Source of the DNA: Sphagnum magellanicum
Lineage: Eukaryota > Streptophyta > Sphagnopsida > Sphagnales > Sphagnaceae
DNA length: 64,000 nucleotides
Assembly (NCBI GenBank): GCA_021904315.1
Contig: CM038911.1
Coordinates: 11,133,390-11,197,389, forward strand
Direction: 5' to 3'
In this document: one piece after another, positions 9,688 to 21,000 of the stretch
Layout: each line of letters opens with the position of its first letter
Position numbering within the stretch: position 1 is the first letter of the stretch
Position numbers and translations under genes: made by a program
The notes under the pieces: model-generated
Told to the model about the DNA's origin: nothing
The model's database searches: none
The model's input: the letters and a program-made list of their open reading frames with translations, nothing else

Positions 9688-12600
9688 CTATGAGATGGAG
9701 TGGCGTCGTCTCCTTCCAAACACTCGTGTTCGCGAATTTGGTGTTTGTAGTGGTCTATCTTCACTGGCATCCTCTCTTGAATCTCTGCGGGCAAAGGGGT
9801 TCAGTCGACTAAACTTTCTAGAAACAGATGATATGATGGTTGGTTTGGTAGGTTTCTCTAACATGACCTGCTTCATGCTTGCATGGTCTTTCTCGAGATC
9901 AGTGAGCCGCATGCGCATGCGAGCTACCTCCAGCTTGAGCTCTCGATTTTCTCTTCGTATTGATGCGTAGCTATCCTTGGGTGAATGTGCTGCGCTCAGG
10001 TTACCACTAATCCTTTGAGAGTAAGGGATTCCTCTATCTCCATAGCCTGCAAAAGCCCCTGCTGCAGCCATGGCATTTCGCATCCTGAGCTGCTCAAAGT
10101 AAAGAACTTGGACCACCGCTTGGACTGGAAGTCTTTCATTTTGCGCAGCATGTGTGCAGGCTTCTTGTGACAACTTTTGGCAGTCCATTAATTTGCACAG
10201 CTTCCTGCGCTCTAGCTCTGCTAATGCTGGATGTGCCTGAACAGGAGGCCACCAATCTAGTAAGACGCAGAGCAAAAGAGAAGAGTCATGCAGAAACAAG
10301 AGGCAAAAGGGGATCTTTATATCTACAAGATGCCCAAAAAACCATTTGTGGGTGCAACTTGGAAGTCCTTGCATCCCAATAATATGTCAATGGGGACTCA
10401 TGATTGACCCTGCCATTGCGTAGTGTATAACGAACAGGCAGCATTCTCCCTTAGTTTAGCGTCTCAGTGAGGGAGAAGTCTACCTGAACCTTCACACTTG
10501 CAAGCCCTGAACCTCTGGCCAGAGTGAACAAAAACAGCCACCAGCACACTATCCATTAGAAGCCTGTTATGACTCAGTTGTGGATAAACAGCAACTGAGT
10601 TGATGTTGGGTTTCACCTTCGTAACCTATCCTGTAAAGGGTAAGCCCTGTAGGACTAAATAAGTAGATGCATGTAGATGGTTAGTACATAGGTAAGGACT
10701 AGGTGGGTGGTTAGTAGGTAGGCAGTAAAACAGAAACTGAGCTAACCACCATGGTTACCTATGGAAGTGGAACCCAATGGAAATTTTTTTCCTGTCCACC
10801 CACCATCCATTCCTCATGGTGCACTGTGGCTGTTGGTTCACTCTGGCCTGAACCTCCCACTAAATCTTAATGGTACTGCTGGAGCAACAAGCTTAGAAGT
10901 AAAATGCAGCAGTCAGAACATGTTGTGGCCATCACCTTAAGGTAGATATCAATGGCCCTGTATAATCCATCATCAACCACCCTGGCATACTCTGGCAGAA
11001 TCTCGGCAAGGGAAACAAACTTTGCCAGCTTCAGATTTGCATCCGGTGCAATTTCAGCAAGGTAACTGTCCACAAGCTTTGCAACGTTCATGATCGCACT
11101 TTGGGAAAGGGAGCTTGCTCCATCAGAATCATACATTGGGTGTGGCACCTGCCATTGTCAACAAAAAGCTCAAATACAATTCTGATATATTTAGAAGAGT
11201 GAAATAAGACACCTGATCTACAGCTTGCAGTACATTTGTTAAACAGATTCAGGATTCACAAGCATCATGGAGTAGTCTTTAACCACAGCAGGGCCAGAAC
11301 TACAACCAAAACTTAGAACAGTTAGTTGAATTGAACATGTAGATTCCAATGCTGGTTTCCTGGACACACATCTTAAAGATTATGTATTGAGCCTTGTGGT
11401 CAGGATACCTGGAGATCATCACTCTCATCTTGTTGAAGAAAGTTGACTACAATATGCTGCACAATATCAACATCAAAAAGTGTGTCGCCAGTATAGGAGA
11501 AAGAGGGGATTAGCAAGTCATCCAATGTTGCCTGCTCCAATTGCATACCAATTCGTGCCTCAAGATCAAGACGACAGGCTACTGTGGTATCCAGTATGAT
11601 AGCTGTCCGAAGCAATGAGAACAAGAAACTGCAAGGCACGACATTCTTTTCGGAAGGAAGAAGGCTAACAATTGTTTCCAATAGGATGCGCTGCTCATGC
11701 TCACTTCTCGCGGCAGATTCATGAACCTGCAGAAACAGCACTAATCTAAAATATCATGAGCATAACACCAGATAGTGCACATGGTCTTGGACAATGTCAA
11801 CTCTTGCTTCTACATGCAAACTTGTCACACTCCATCCACCATGGTCCACTAATTGAAGATTGTATCCCAGTCACATTGAGCAGAGTTTGGCTAAGATCTT
11901 AGTGACTGGAGATTGTCATCCTGGTGACCCAGTATCTGTTTTGAACTAACCATCAGGATTTCCTTGGTTTGACCAAATAACCAGCAAACAATTCAAACTT
12001 GGTCATATGCTGTCTTAGAACTGTATTTTTTTGGCCAAAGAAGAAAAGCATCTGCTCATGCAATATTAACAAAATTGAACTCTCTTTGTCAAATTATAAA
12101 CTTGCAAATATCATTTTTCTTAAAACCAATGTGATGCTGGTGTATGTTACCACAACTGTAGCTGGCAATGTTATCAGCAATTGTATAGCACAAAGCAACA
12201 ATTTCCAGCCAAAGAAACAATCCAACTCAACTAAATTTGCAGTAGGAAACAATCACGATTAAGGGTCCATTGTGAAAAAAATTCACCTTCTACAAGAACC
12301 TATGAGGGAAGTTTCCAATGGGCTTTGGCAATACCTTAATTCTTGGTAGTTTTAAATCACTGTGCCCATTTTGCTTCCGGTTGAGGCCCTTCAGTGAATG
12401 GTGGGCATAATGCATTAGAGCAGCCCCAATGGTCTGAGCATGCAAGCCTTTACATCTTAAGGCTGCTATCACTCGTTGATAGAAGTCAATGCGGAGAACT
12501 GCAAGATCTTCAACCCACCAGTCTGCCAAGGGAACCTTGTATGGGGTGTTAGTGCTGAGGGAGCGTTTGAAGTTGTCAGACCGGCCAGAGCCACCAAAAT

Positions 12601-14435
12601 CTGGGTGGTTTATGCTACTAGCAATCTGTTGCCTGCATGATTTAATTTGTCAATGGTCTGATGGAGACACAGCATGAGATGCAAGTCGATTGACAAGAGT
12701 TCAGCAACTATAAATGATTCAATTTGTGGCAATAACCCAAAGAGAAACACGGTGCTACAACCTGAACTATCCAATCACTAGAAAGGAAGGAGAGAGGATA
12801 TATTTGATGTTCTTAGTAGATTTGCAGAAATCAGGTTCTTGCACAAGCTTGCACATGAAGAATCAACAGCTGCAGAATGAAGAAGTTAACAGGAAGTAAT
12901 GTCTGATTATGCCCTTAGATCCTGCTGGTTGCAGATTGACATTCAAAATTACCTGCATGCTTTGGTTGCTGATGCCTCTATGCATCTGCTCACTATCAGA
13001 AGATCTTCTGCCAGAGGGAGAAGATTCTCACAATTGTGGAGCACAGCAATAGAGTCTGCTAGGTTTTGCAATATAACTTCAGAGAGAAAAACTTCTGTTC
13101 TTGATACCAAGTTGTTCTCTCCAAAGGACTCTGTCATTTCTAAGTACTCTGCAGCACACCTCAATACTGCTACATTGGAGGGAGTAATTTCAAAGTTGAT
13201 GCCGTAACAAAACTTGGCAGCCAAGTCAAATGCTTCAGCCCCACCCGGAACATCTGAGAGTTCCAGTCGGTTTGCCTCTGAGCCTTCAATGTTTGCTATC
13301 AGCTTCCTGATTCGGCCACATCGTGCTACTAATGGAAACTATATCACATCCAGAAGAAAGAAAAGTTCATGGAGGTTAGTTCTCCATCTGCAACCTGTGC
13401 AGCCAAATTTGACATCCACTTTATTTGCATGTACAGAAACCAAGGGATGTTGAAATGGAGAAAGTAGGCAAAGGGGGTGGTACCTTATGCAGAGAAAAGT
13501 TAAGGCCACCAGCTTCAACCACAAGATCACTTGGGACATCAGCAGTCAGTACCCTGCACAATGCAGAGTATTCAAGGCCCATGATGGTACATATACCAAT
13601 ACCAGATAACATAGCACACACATTCCAAAGGCACTTGCAAATGAATTGCTGACTGAAACTTTGCTCTACCTCAGAAACTAAAAGCTCTTCAAGAAGCGGG
13701 ATTGTTCTATACGAGACATTCTTGTAAACCCCTGCCACCAACAAATGCTTCCATCATCATCTCCCTCGATTTTCTCCCCCTTCAGAAGATCTGCAGTTGC
13801 TGTAGTTTTTACAGTTGTGCAGAGTCTGGCACTCAGGACCATCTCTAATGCTTAGTCATGCATCACATTTTTGCTCCAAATTTTTGTGTCATCAACACAG
13901 GCTACTTGAGCTATACCAAAAAAAAAAAAAAAAACTGTTGTCAGAGAGGCCCTGTATGTTCAGATGGAATTCTATCACAGCAAAACATTAAAAGACTTGG
14001 ATTTGACAGATAATTGCAGTTTCTTCATGGAGTTGCTAGAGCACCAGAGCTTCCTGCACTCCTAGACCATCAAGACAGGCATAATAACGGCTGACGACAT
14101 GAATGCGAGTCACATCCAGGAATCTCAACCTCCTTAAACCACTCCTCGTGCTCTGTATTGGAAATTACGTCCAGAAATTCGGATAAGCGCACGATATTAC
14201 TTGGACTCTGCATTGTTTCATACTTACTCCATGATGAGCTACGACGCATGTTCCCTTTATGTATAAACGAAGGAGACTTTCTGGAAGAAATGCGTTCTGT
14301 TTGCAGGTACGGCAACATAACGCAATACGGAACATATGTTGTCCCAGTAACCAAATTCTTCATGACCGCCAGGAAATTTGTAGGGAAGAAGTTAACCGAG
14401 AATCCCGATGCCATCGCCATTGTCGTCGTCGTCGT

Positions 14436-14487
<52 letters not shown>

Positions 14488-14728
14488 AAACCGTGCCATT
14501 CCGGCTACAGTAGACATCTTACAGAACAACACAAAAGAGGTACCGAAATCGGCCGACATTCAACAGAGATTTGTTGAGCACGAGCAGATCAATTACTAAC
14601 CAGTCGTTTGTCCGCTTCCTTGAGAAGCTGGAACGCGAGCTTCTTCTACCGGAGACCATGTCCAGCGACTGATATCGCTTGGCAGGTAGTTGAGAAGGAA
14701 GTTTGCCAGACTTTGGCGTCACCGCCAT
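9688..14728 (-). CDS. NPH3/BTB phototropic-response family protein, seven exons
   Basis: This is a plant-specific NRL protein. The family includes plasma-membrane partners of phototropins (NPH3, RPT2, NCH1) and NPY proteins of auxin-dependent growth; several act as CUL3 ubiquitin-ligase adaptors. Exons on the minus strand are 14601-14728, 13484-13553, 12953-13338, 12335-12632, 11409-11726, 10936-11148 and 9688-10236. All phases fit and give 653 aa, a normal length. A BTB domain spans about residues 43-165, with '[18 protein letters not shown]' and '[17 protein letters not shown]'. The NPH3 domain runs from 'DWWVEDL' (about 231) through '[17 protein letters not shown]', '[13 protein letters not shown]' and '[13 protein letters not shown]' to '[20 protein letters not shown]'. 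A coiled coil follows (about 562-595). The last eight residues, RRRRHSIS, resemble the 14-3-3-binding tail of NPH3 and RPT2, which favours that side of the family over NPY. All introns are GT-AG. Intron 1 is about 1 kb. Confidence 0.93.
10620..10735 (+). repeat. Stray minisatellite monomer inside an NPH3-gene intron
   Basis: This stretch in the last intron of the NPH3-family gene contains 'aagtagatgcatgtagatgg', 'ttagtacataggtaagga' and 'ggtggttagtaggtagg'. The same motifs, in the same order, make up the tandem array at 40549-41300. It lacks the TTTAGGG run found in the array units. It is a single dispersed copy about 30 kb from the array. Confidence 0.7.
14437..14485 (+). repeat. Compound (TG)n(AG)n microsatellite in NPH3 intron 1
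   Basis: An uninterrupted TG run passes directly into an AG run. It lies about 120 bp inside the first intron of the NPH3-family gene. Open frames across it are artefacts of the repeat. Confidence 0.95.
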
Positions 14729-15099
14729 GTCTGAACTCCGCTCTAACCAATCCAACGTGACAGCAGCAACAGTATCCCAGCGCCTTCACTTCTCCACTCT
14801 CCCTCTCCTCCTGCTGCTGCTCCTGCTCCTCGTCGTCGTCGTCGTCGTCCCTCCTCCTCCTCCTCCTCGCGGCGACCGTGCTGCTACTGCGGATGCCGCG
14901 CGTGCTTCAAAGCGTGAGAGGAGCACATGAAGAGAGGAAAGCACAGGAGCGCACAAGACGATCGACGCCCAGCGATTCAAGCAGGTAGGTAACAAGAACA
15001 CTACACCGCAATAGGTAGGTAGGTACCTACTCCTAGTCCCTATCTACCTACCTTGCGGGTGGTGAACACATTAAACAAATGTTTGTTTGCCTTTTCTTT
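14729..15099 (-). promoter_or_regulatory. Leader and promoter region of the NPH3-family gene
   Basis: This GC-richer stretch directly upstream of the NPH3-family ATG holds trinucleotide runs (CTC, CTG, GTC, CCT) at about 14800-14873. On the transcribed strand they read as GAG/GAC/AGG repeats, typical of plant 5' leaders. Further up, 15014-15050 is an imperfect palindrome of TAGGTAGGTAGG against CCTACCTACC. I cannot assign a transcription start. Confidence 0.5.
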
Positions 15100-17230
15100 T
15101 ACTGGCGAAATTTCGCCAAAAAGCGGAATTTAAAAAAATTAAAAAATCGAAAAAGAACTGATTTTGGAGCTTTTCAGTCGCCTGAAAGTGAGAAAACAAA
15201 AGGGTAATAAAAATCGTCAGATTAATACACTTGGGTTTCATTGTGTAGCCAAAAATATAGATGGATGATCAAATTTTTTTACTTTAAAAAAAAAATTAGA
15301 GCAGTCAGATTTGGCTAAATCTTCCTAGGGATGATTGCCACTTTGGCTACAAACAAAAATTCCCTTGAATAAAAACACTGTTAAACACTACGTTACAAGT
15401 AACAAGGGAGAATTGAAACCTCCTTCTCTGCCTTAGTCTAGGCCTTTTTTTTCACATGGCTATGTATAGCCATATACATAATTAAAAGAGACGAAAATCA
15501 AGTTCTTTTTTAGATTGTCAATAGCCATAATTTGACGAAAATTTGAGAAATTACTTCAGATTTCTATACACGATTAAAGTATGTAGCCAAAAAAAATATG
15601 ACAATTTTTAAATTACTTTCATATTTGGCTTGTAGCCAGATTTGGCTAAATCTTCTTATGTGTCATTGTCACTTTTGGCTACTTCAAGAAATTGACCCCC
15701 AAATTATTTTTGCTTCATCTTGCTTTTTCTGTTCACGGCTAAAAAAGAGTTGAGAATCAGGTCAGCCCTTTTTTTTAACTCGCCAAAACGCAGAAATTAA
15801 AACCCAAAAAAACTGAAAATGAAGCAATTTTTCAATTGCCAAATAGTGAGAAAAAACAGTGAAACTGGTCAGATTTCTATACGTGGTTTTCAATTTGTAA
15901 AAACCATGAAAAAAAAGCCAAATTTGGCTAAATCTTCCTAGGGACAATAGCCATGTTTTTAAAAATGTCCTTAATAATTAATTAATTAATTAATCAATTA
16001 TAAATTTGAAAAGAAAAAAAACTGCTTAAGATGGCCTAAAACTACCTACCTATTACTTAATTTCCATAGTACCTAGCCTGGCTAGGCAGTAATTAAGTAC
16101 TTTTTTGGATTTGTCCAAAATTTAGAAAAATAATTTGGCTGTCCTGTCGAAAATCGGAAGCAAAATCTCAAGGACAATTTGGCTCCATTATTTAGTAAAG
16201 TGCCGAATTGTAAAATATGGTTATTATTATTATTACATGACAAAACGTACGTGACCCAAAAAATAAAATAAATATAATAATTATTAGGCACCCTTGATAT
16301 TGAACCAGGCTACTAAGTAGTACGTCTTGTCCCCTTCTCCCCCCCCCTCCCTTGATTAGAATGCTAGCCACGTTCTTTGTCTGCAATCCCTCTTTCTTTG
16401 GGGGACAAAATCTAGCAACTAACTTATTATGGGCTACCAGCCAATTTCTCTAAAACCCATTTCCTTCCTTTTTTTTTCGATTTCATAAGGTTTTTCCCCC
16501 AAATTTTTTTCCAAAAGACATATAAGTTTTTACACACATTTTCTGAAATACAATTATTACTGCTTTTTGGGGGTCCCCAAGTCACAACATCACAACCAGT
16601 TGCTTTTTCTTTTCTTTTTTTCTTTTTTTTGTGGGTAAATTAATAATTTTAAGATTTAAATAAATTTTAAAGAAATTTATTTTAATTATATATATATATA
16701 TATATACCAAAAATATTCCCCGAAAAAATAGAAAACATTTAGTCAAATGTGTTCAATAGAACAAGAAAAAAATTCCTATATTTTTTGTGGAAAAAAAAAA
16801 AAAACCACCAAATTTGGGAAGAAAAATGCTGGGCACAACATTTGGGTGCCAGTCGTCTACAATTAGTAAGAGAAATCTGTGATTAGTAAGTTAAAGTCAT
16901 GTATAAATTAGTAAGTTAGTTTAGAGATGAGTGGTTGTGGCCATCCTGCTAAAACTAGGGGGCATTATTATTACTAGCCTTTTTTTTTTTTGGGCTGGCT
17001 ATATATATATATAGCCAAAATGCTATATTTAAAAATGGAAAAAGGGCTGAAATCATGTGCTTTTCGGAATTTTTCAATAGCCAGAATTCGACTAAAATTT
17101 AAGTAAGTAGCAAGAATTTAGAAGTATGTTTTAGCCGGAAATGAGGTAAGAGTTATGAAAAGGTTTAAGACTTTAGGTGTATAGTTAAGAAAATTCTGTT
17201 TTTTTTTTTTTTTTTTTTTGAGTCAAGTTT
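15100..17230. repeat. Cluster of the dispersed GGCTA / TTTGGCTAAAT family
   Basis: Several degenerate copies occur here. The motif 'tttggctaaatcttcctagg' is seen near 15309, 15649 (variant) and 15920, followed each time by 'gat.attgcca..tttggctac' or close to it. Blocks with 'ggcgaaatttcgccaaaa' or 'cgccaaaacgcagaaatt' appear near 15103 and 15780, each followed by a 'gtgagaaaacaa' stretch. Short palindromes of the form GGCTATATATAGCC recur near 15458 and 16996. No coding frame or clear terminal repeats were found. The sequence from 16000 to 16980 is otherwise AT-rich, with a (TA)n run at 16690-16706. Confidence 0.6.
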
Positions 17231-17232
17231 TT

Positions 17233-17525
17233 GATGTAGCCAAAGTGGCAACCATCATCCAATGTAGGATGGTTTAGCCAAATTTTGGCTACAAATTTTA
17301 GCTAAATTATCAAAGTAAATTTTTTAAAAAAACATCATTCTATGTTTTTGGTTACCTACTTGAAAAACCCATGTATATAAAAAATCTGGCAAAACTTTTC
17401 TTGAATTTTGGTTCAACTTTGAGTCTTAAAAAATCCCAAAAAAACACTTTGATTTTAGCACATTTAATTTTTAATTTCGCTTTTTGGCTATATGTATGTA
17501 ATAGCCAACCAAGAAAAAAGAAAGG
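17233..17525 (+). repeat. GGCTA-family repeat, fullest copy
   Basis: It begins with 'gatgtagccaaagtggcaacc', continues with 'ggtttagccaaattttggcta', then matches 3740-3930 and ends in 'ggctatatgtatgtaatagcc'. The first half is the reverse complement of the motif seen at 15309 and 15920. The unit therefore contains both orientations of the motif, which suggests a foldback or inverted-repeat structure. Confidence 0.55.
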
Positions 17526-18851
17526 CTGCTTGAAGTCATGGCTTCGATGGCCGACTTATTTAGCCAGTTTAAACCATGGTTATGTGGGTATCATAAAATG
17601 ATAGTCACCGGGTCATCAGGGCGGTTCTTTGATCTTATAACCATGGTTCTCCCAAAAATCATGTTATTCTTAGATTTTTTTTTAATTTTTCAAAAAAATC
17701 TTAGATTTAATTTTTATTTTATTTTATTTTAGAACACACATACTGGTGATTCTTTTGATTTAAAATTTTCAAAAAACCAGAACCATGGTTGGTTTACACT
17801 GGAAACTTGTGTGGCAGGAAGCCCACATGGAGCCCTTGTGGCCACCTTTGTTTTTGTAGAACTCATTTCCCAAAAGAACAAGTACTCCAACAAGCTTATC
17901 AGCATCCTATTTTGATCAATGAACATAGCAAAACCCACTTCCCCAAAGGTGAATGTTTTTATTATTTTTTTTAATTAAAAAAATTTCTTTAAAATTTTAA
18001 TTAAAATTTTATAAAAATTATTTATATATATAATTTCTATCTACAAAAAAAATTTGCCAAAAGAAGAAAAATTTGACATGCCCAAAGATAAGGTGACTTT
18101 TTAAAGGATGATGACTCCAATATGTTCGAAGCATCAAAGGCACCCACCCCTCCTTTTTCCCAACCCAATGACAGGCCCAAAGACAAAAAAGTGACTTTAA
18201 GGAGGAGATAAGTCCAACAATATGTCATAAGCCTCAAAAGGGCACTTGCATCCAAATGGCTCTTTTTTTTCCGAGCACACACAGAGAGATGTAGGAGGAG
18301 CATGATGGCACAAGTACAGACCCTTTTAGACTGGTTTCCTTTGTAATGTTTGGAGGAAATGGTCTAGAACTTTGGATCAAATTGGGGTTTGGTTGTTGGG
18401 TTCAATCCTCCACCAGTCTTGTATCTCAGACTCTCTTTATTATATGATTATTATTATTATTATTATTTTTAAAATTCATTCTGGGTTTTTTGTTGTTTTT
18501 TTTTTTTCATTTTTCATTTTTCATTTTTTTCTGAGTTTTTTTTTCTTTTTTTTCATTCTGTGTTCTGTGTTATGCATCATCATCACCTTTGTCGTTGATT
18601 CCAGTTTGGCTGTGTTTTTGTGGATTTGGAGGCTTGCTTTGTCTATAACTTTTGCACTTTATTATGTCTGAGTCCATGCCTTCTTTATTCTAAAATTCAG
18701 AAAGATAAATGCCCTAGCCTACCTACTTAATAATATTTTCATTCTTTGGGAAACCAGCCAACAGTCAGAAAAGACTACTAAGAGGCCAGGTTTAGGGTTT
18801 AGGGTTTTGGGCAGCTGAAAATTAATTCACACCTGCCCAACCCCCCCCCCA

Positions 18852-18884
<33 letters not shown>

Positions 18885-18926
18885 TCCTTTTTTTCCCTTT
18901 TTTTTTCCCCCCATTTTTTTCTCTTT
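17526..18926. other. Spacer, no gene seen
   Basis: The sequence is AT- and T-rich, with a (TTA)n tract near 18446-18468 and T-rich runs at 18480-18560. A short telomere-like 'tttagggtttaggg' lies at about 18789-18805, and a (TTTC)n tract at 18856-18887. Open frames here are short and unlike known proteins. Confidence 0.55.
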
Positions 18927-19125
18927 AAAAAAAAAAAAAACACAACAGTAGACCCAACCAACAAGGCATTGGCAGTCAAGTCAAGCTCCGTGACAAAAAA
19001 AACAAGGGCTGTCAGCGCTTTCACCTGCACACCAGTGGGTTTGAACCCAAAACCCCTTTTTTGAGATCCCAGTGTCCCAGACAGGGCTATACCACTGACA
19101 AGGGCTAGCTATATCACTAAGCCAA
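18927..19125 (-). mobile_element. Probable tRNA-derived SINE
   Basis: On the minus strand an A-box-like 'tcagtggtatagc' (plus 19086-19099) is followed about 40 bp later by a perfect B-box-type 'gggttcaaaccc' (plus 19037-19048). Together they form an internal RNA polymerase III promoter. About 100 bp further on there is a 13-14 T run (plus poly-A at 18927-18941) suited to termination or tail formation. The spacing is too wide and the arms too weak for a working tRNA. I could not define target-site duplications. Confidence 0.4.
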
Positions 19126-20638
19126 GCCAAGCCAAACTTCTCCTCCACAAAGGGCGAGGAGGGTTGTTTTTCCTTCTTTTTTTTCCCCTTCTTTGATACC
19201 CGGCGGATATCTGATGTACCATGGGCAATTTGGGCCATTTTTTTAGGCCAGTGTTTTATGTCAATTAACATCCTAAAAGTGGGGCATTTAAAAATCAAGC
19301 ATATGCTCAACTCCCTTGAGCAAGCACTAACCCTAAACACTAAACTCCTGGGCATTATCCTACTCTTTTACTTTTTATATCACTACTAGAAATTTTGGGT
19401 TTTGCAACTTGTCTTATGCAACTAAAAAATGTCCACATGCAACTATTTTGTAACTGCACATGTTGCATGCAACTCCAAAATAGTAAGGTATAGACATGAG
19501 AGACGCCTCACTCTTGATGAGTAGGTGTAAGAACCCTCCCTCTCTCCTGTGTTTCATGTTCTACCTTCAAAGTTCGAAGCATTCAAAAAATATTGCTTTG
19601 GTCTTGCCACCTCCATTCCCACACTAGATTTTGGTTGTTTGTCTCCTTGTGTGCTATGAAGACATCGAGATCTCAAGCAAAATGTTTTGGTCTAAAAGGT
19701 CTACACCAAGCAACCCTGGAGCATTATCATTCACCATTGCATAACAAGAGTCCAAAGCAATGTAGGGAAAGTTTGTAATAAAATATTTTATCTCTTGTCC
19801 TTAATAATTAGAAACTTTGTTGCTTACCTTCTTAGTACCTTGGCCAATTCGACACTATTTTTTTTATTTTTTTTTCAGAAATGTTGAAATTTTCAAAAAT
19901 TATTTCTTCCAAATCAAAAAATATTGTGAAGGAAAAGAGTTGATATTTAAGAATATTCCATTTTGTTGAAATGAATGTTTCAAAATTAATTAATTATTCG
20001 ACAAACATGTGTTGAAATGGCCAAGGTTCTACGGTATTATTCACGCATCACATGTTACAACTTAAACTTGTTTCTCCCTTCAAACTTATGGTATCGCCTT
20101 CTTATGATGGGGCTACTAATACAATACTCAATGTACACCACTCTTCCCAATTGGTGGGGCATTATCCCACGTAATAATACACTGGAATATACGCAGATGT
20201 AAGGTGCCATCCAGAGTCCAAAAACATTCAGAAATTTTCTCCCAGTATGTTGCGAGAGAGTTATGAGCATAATTTAGAAGGTGATCAACCTAGAAATTGG
20301 CCTGCTTTGGATAAATTATTATTCCAAAAAAAATTCTCTATTATTATTTGAAAACTTGATCTATTTATTTTCCCCCCTCAAACTAACAACATGTCTACCC
20401 CTAGTTAAAAAGAAACTCCAAGAATTGAAAAAAATTAGTTAAAAGATTTCATGAAGAGTATATATGTGAGGCATTTATTCACAAAATAGGAGGCAAAAAA
20501 TTAGAGTTTGTGTGAAAATGGTATGTAACTCAAATGGGTTTGGAAATCCAAACTTTTCCCACCTGCCAAAAAGAACAAGGAAACAACACAACAACAATTT
20601 TGCAAGTAAGATTTGTCAGAGACCAACATGCCTTCTTA
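19126..20638. other. Spacer, no gene seen
   Basis: I see no coding sequence or clear repeat structure, apart from T-rich runs around 19857-19876. Confidence 0.55.
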
Positions 20639-20997
20639 GCGCATCTCGACCGGTGCTCAGTATGTGATTCCAGACAGTACAATTTATTGTGAAAAAGTCA
20701 AAATGTGCCGGTTTAGCTCAGGAAATTGGTTTTTTTACACCAAATTCTTGCAGCTTGCCGTTGCTGGTAAAGGGCGCAACATAGTTGTGCACCTCCAAAA
20801 AAGAGTGTAATACATTGGACGTGACTGCGGCTCAGTATTTCTGATTGGACGATCATAACGATTGATCCAGGTGGTTTGCTGCTAGTAGTTCCAGTTATAG
20901 TTTTATTGGTGGGGTTGCCCCCCCCAAAAAACAGATAAACTTAGACATTTAATTTTATTATCCAGAGTGAACATACTGAGCGTCGGTGGAGATGCTC
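20639..20997. mobile_element. Tourist-like MITE (PIF/Harbinger type), 359 bp
   Basis: The ends are imperfect terminal inverted repeats of about 32 bp. The left end reads GCGCATCTCGACCGGTGCTC. The right end, reverse-complemented, reads GAGCATCTCCACCGACGCTC. Both continue with 'agtatgt'. Each is bordered by TTA (20636-20638 and 20998-21000), the 3-bp target duplication of PIF/Harbinger elements. There is no reading frame inside. Fragments of the same family lie at 39462 and 53919. Confidence 0.85.
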
Positions 20998-21000
20998 TTA

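Noticed and set aside
14070-14420. A 116-codon minus-strand open frame in NPH3 intron 1, considered as an extra exon
   Set aside because: Exon 1 joins exon 2 directly in frame to give '[12 protein letters not shown]', as expected for the family; inserting this frame would break the start of the BTB domain.
18789-18805. TTTAGGGTTTAGGG as a possible chromosome end or fused telomere
   Set aside because: There are only two repeats within ordinary spacer; short telo-box-like runs are common in plant DNA.
19020-19120. Minus-strand tRNA gene
   Set aside because: The B box is good, but the A-to-B spacing and missing acceptor and anticodon stems rule out a functional tRNA; it was kept only as a possible SINE.
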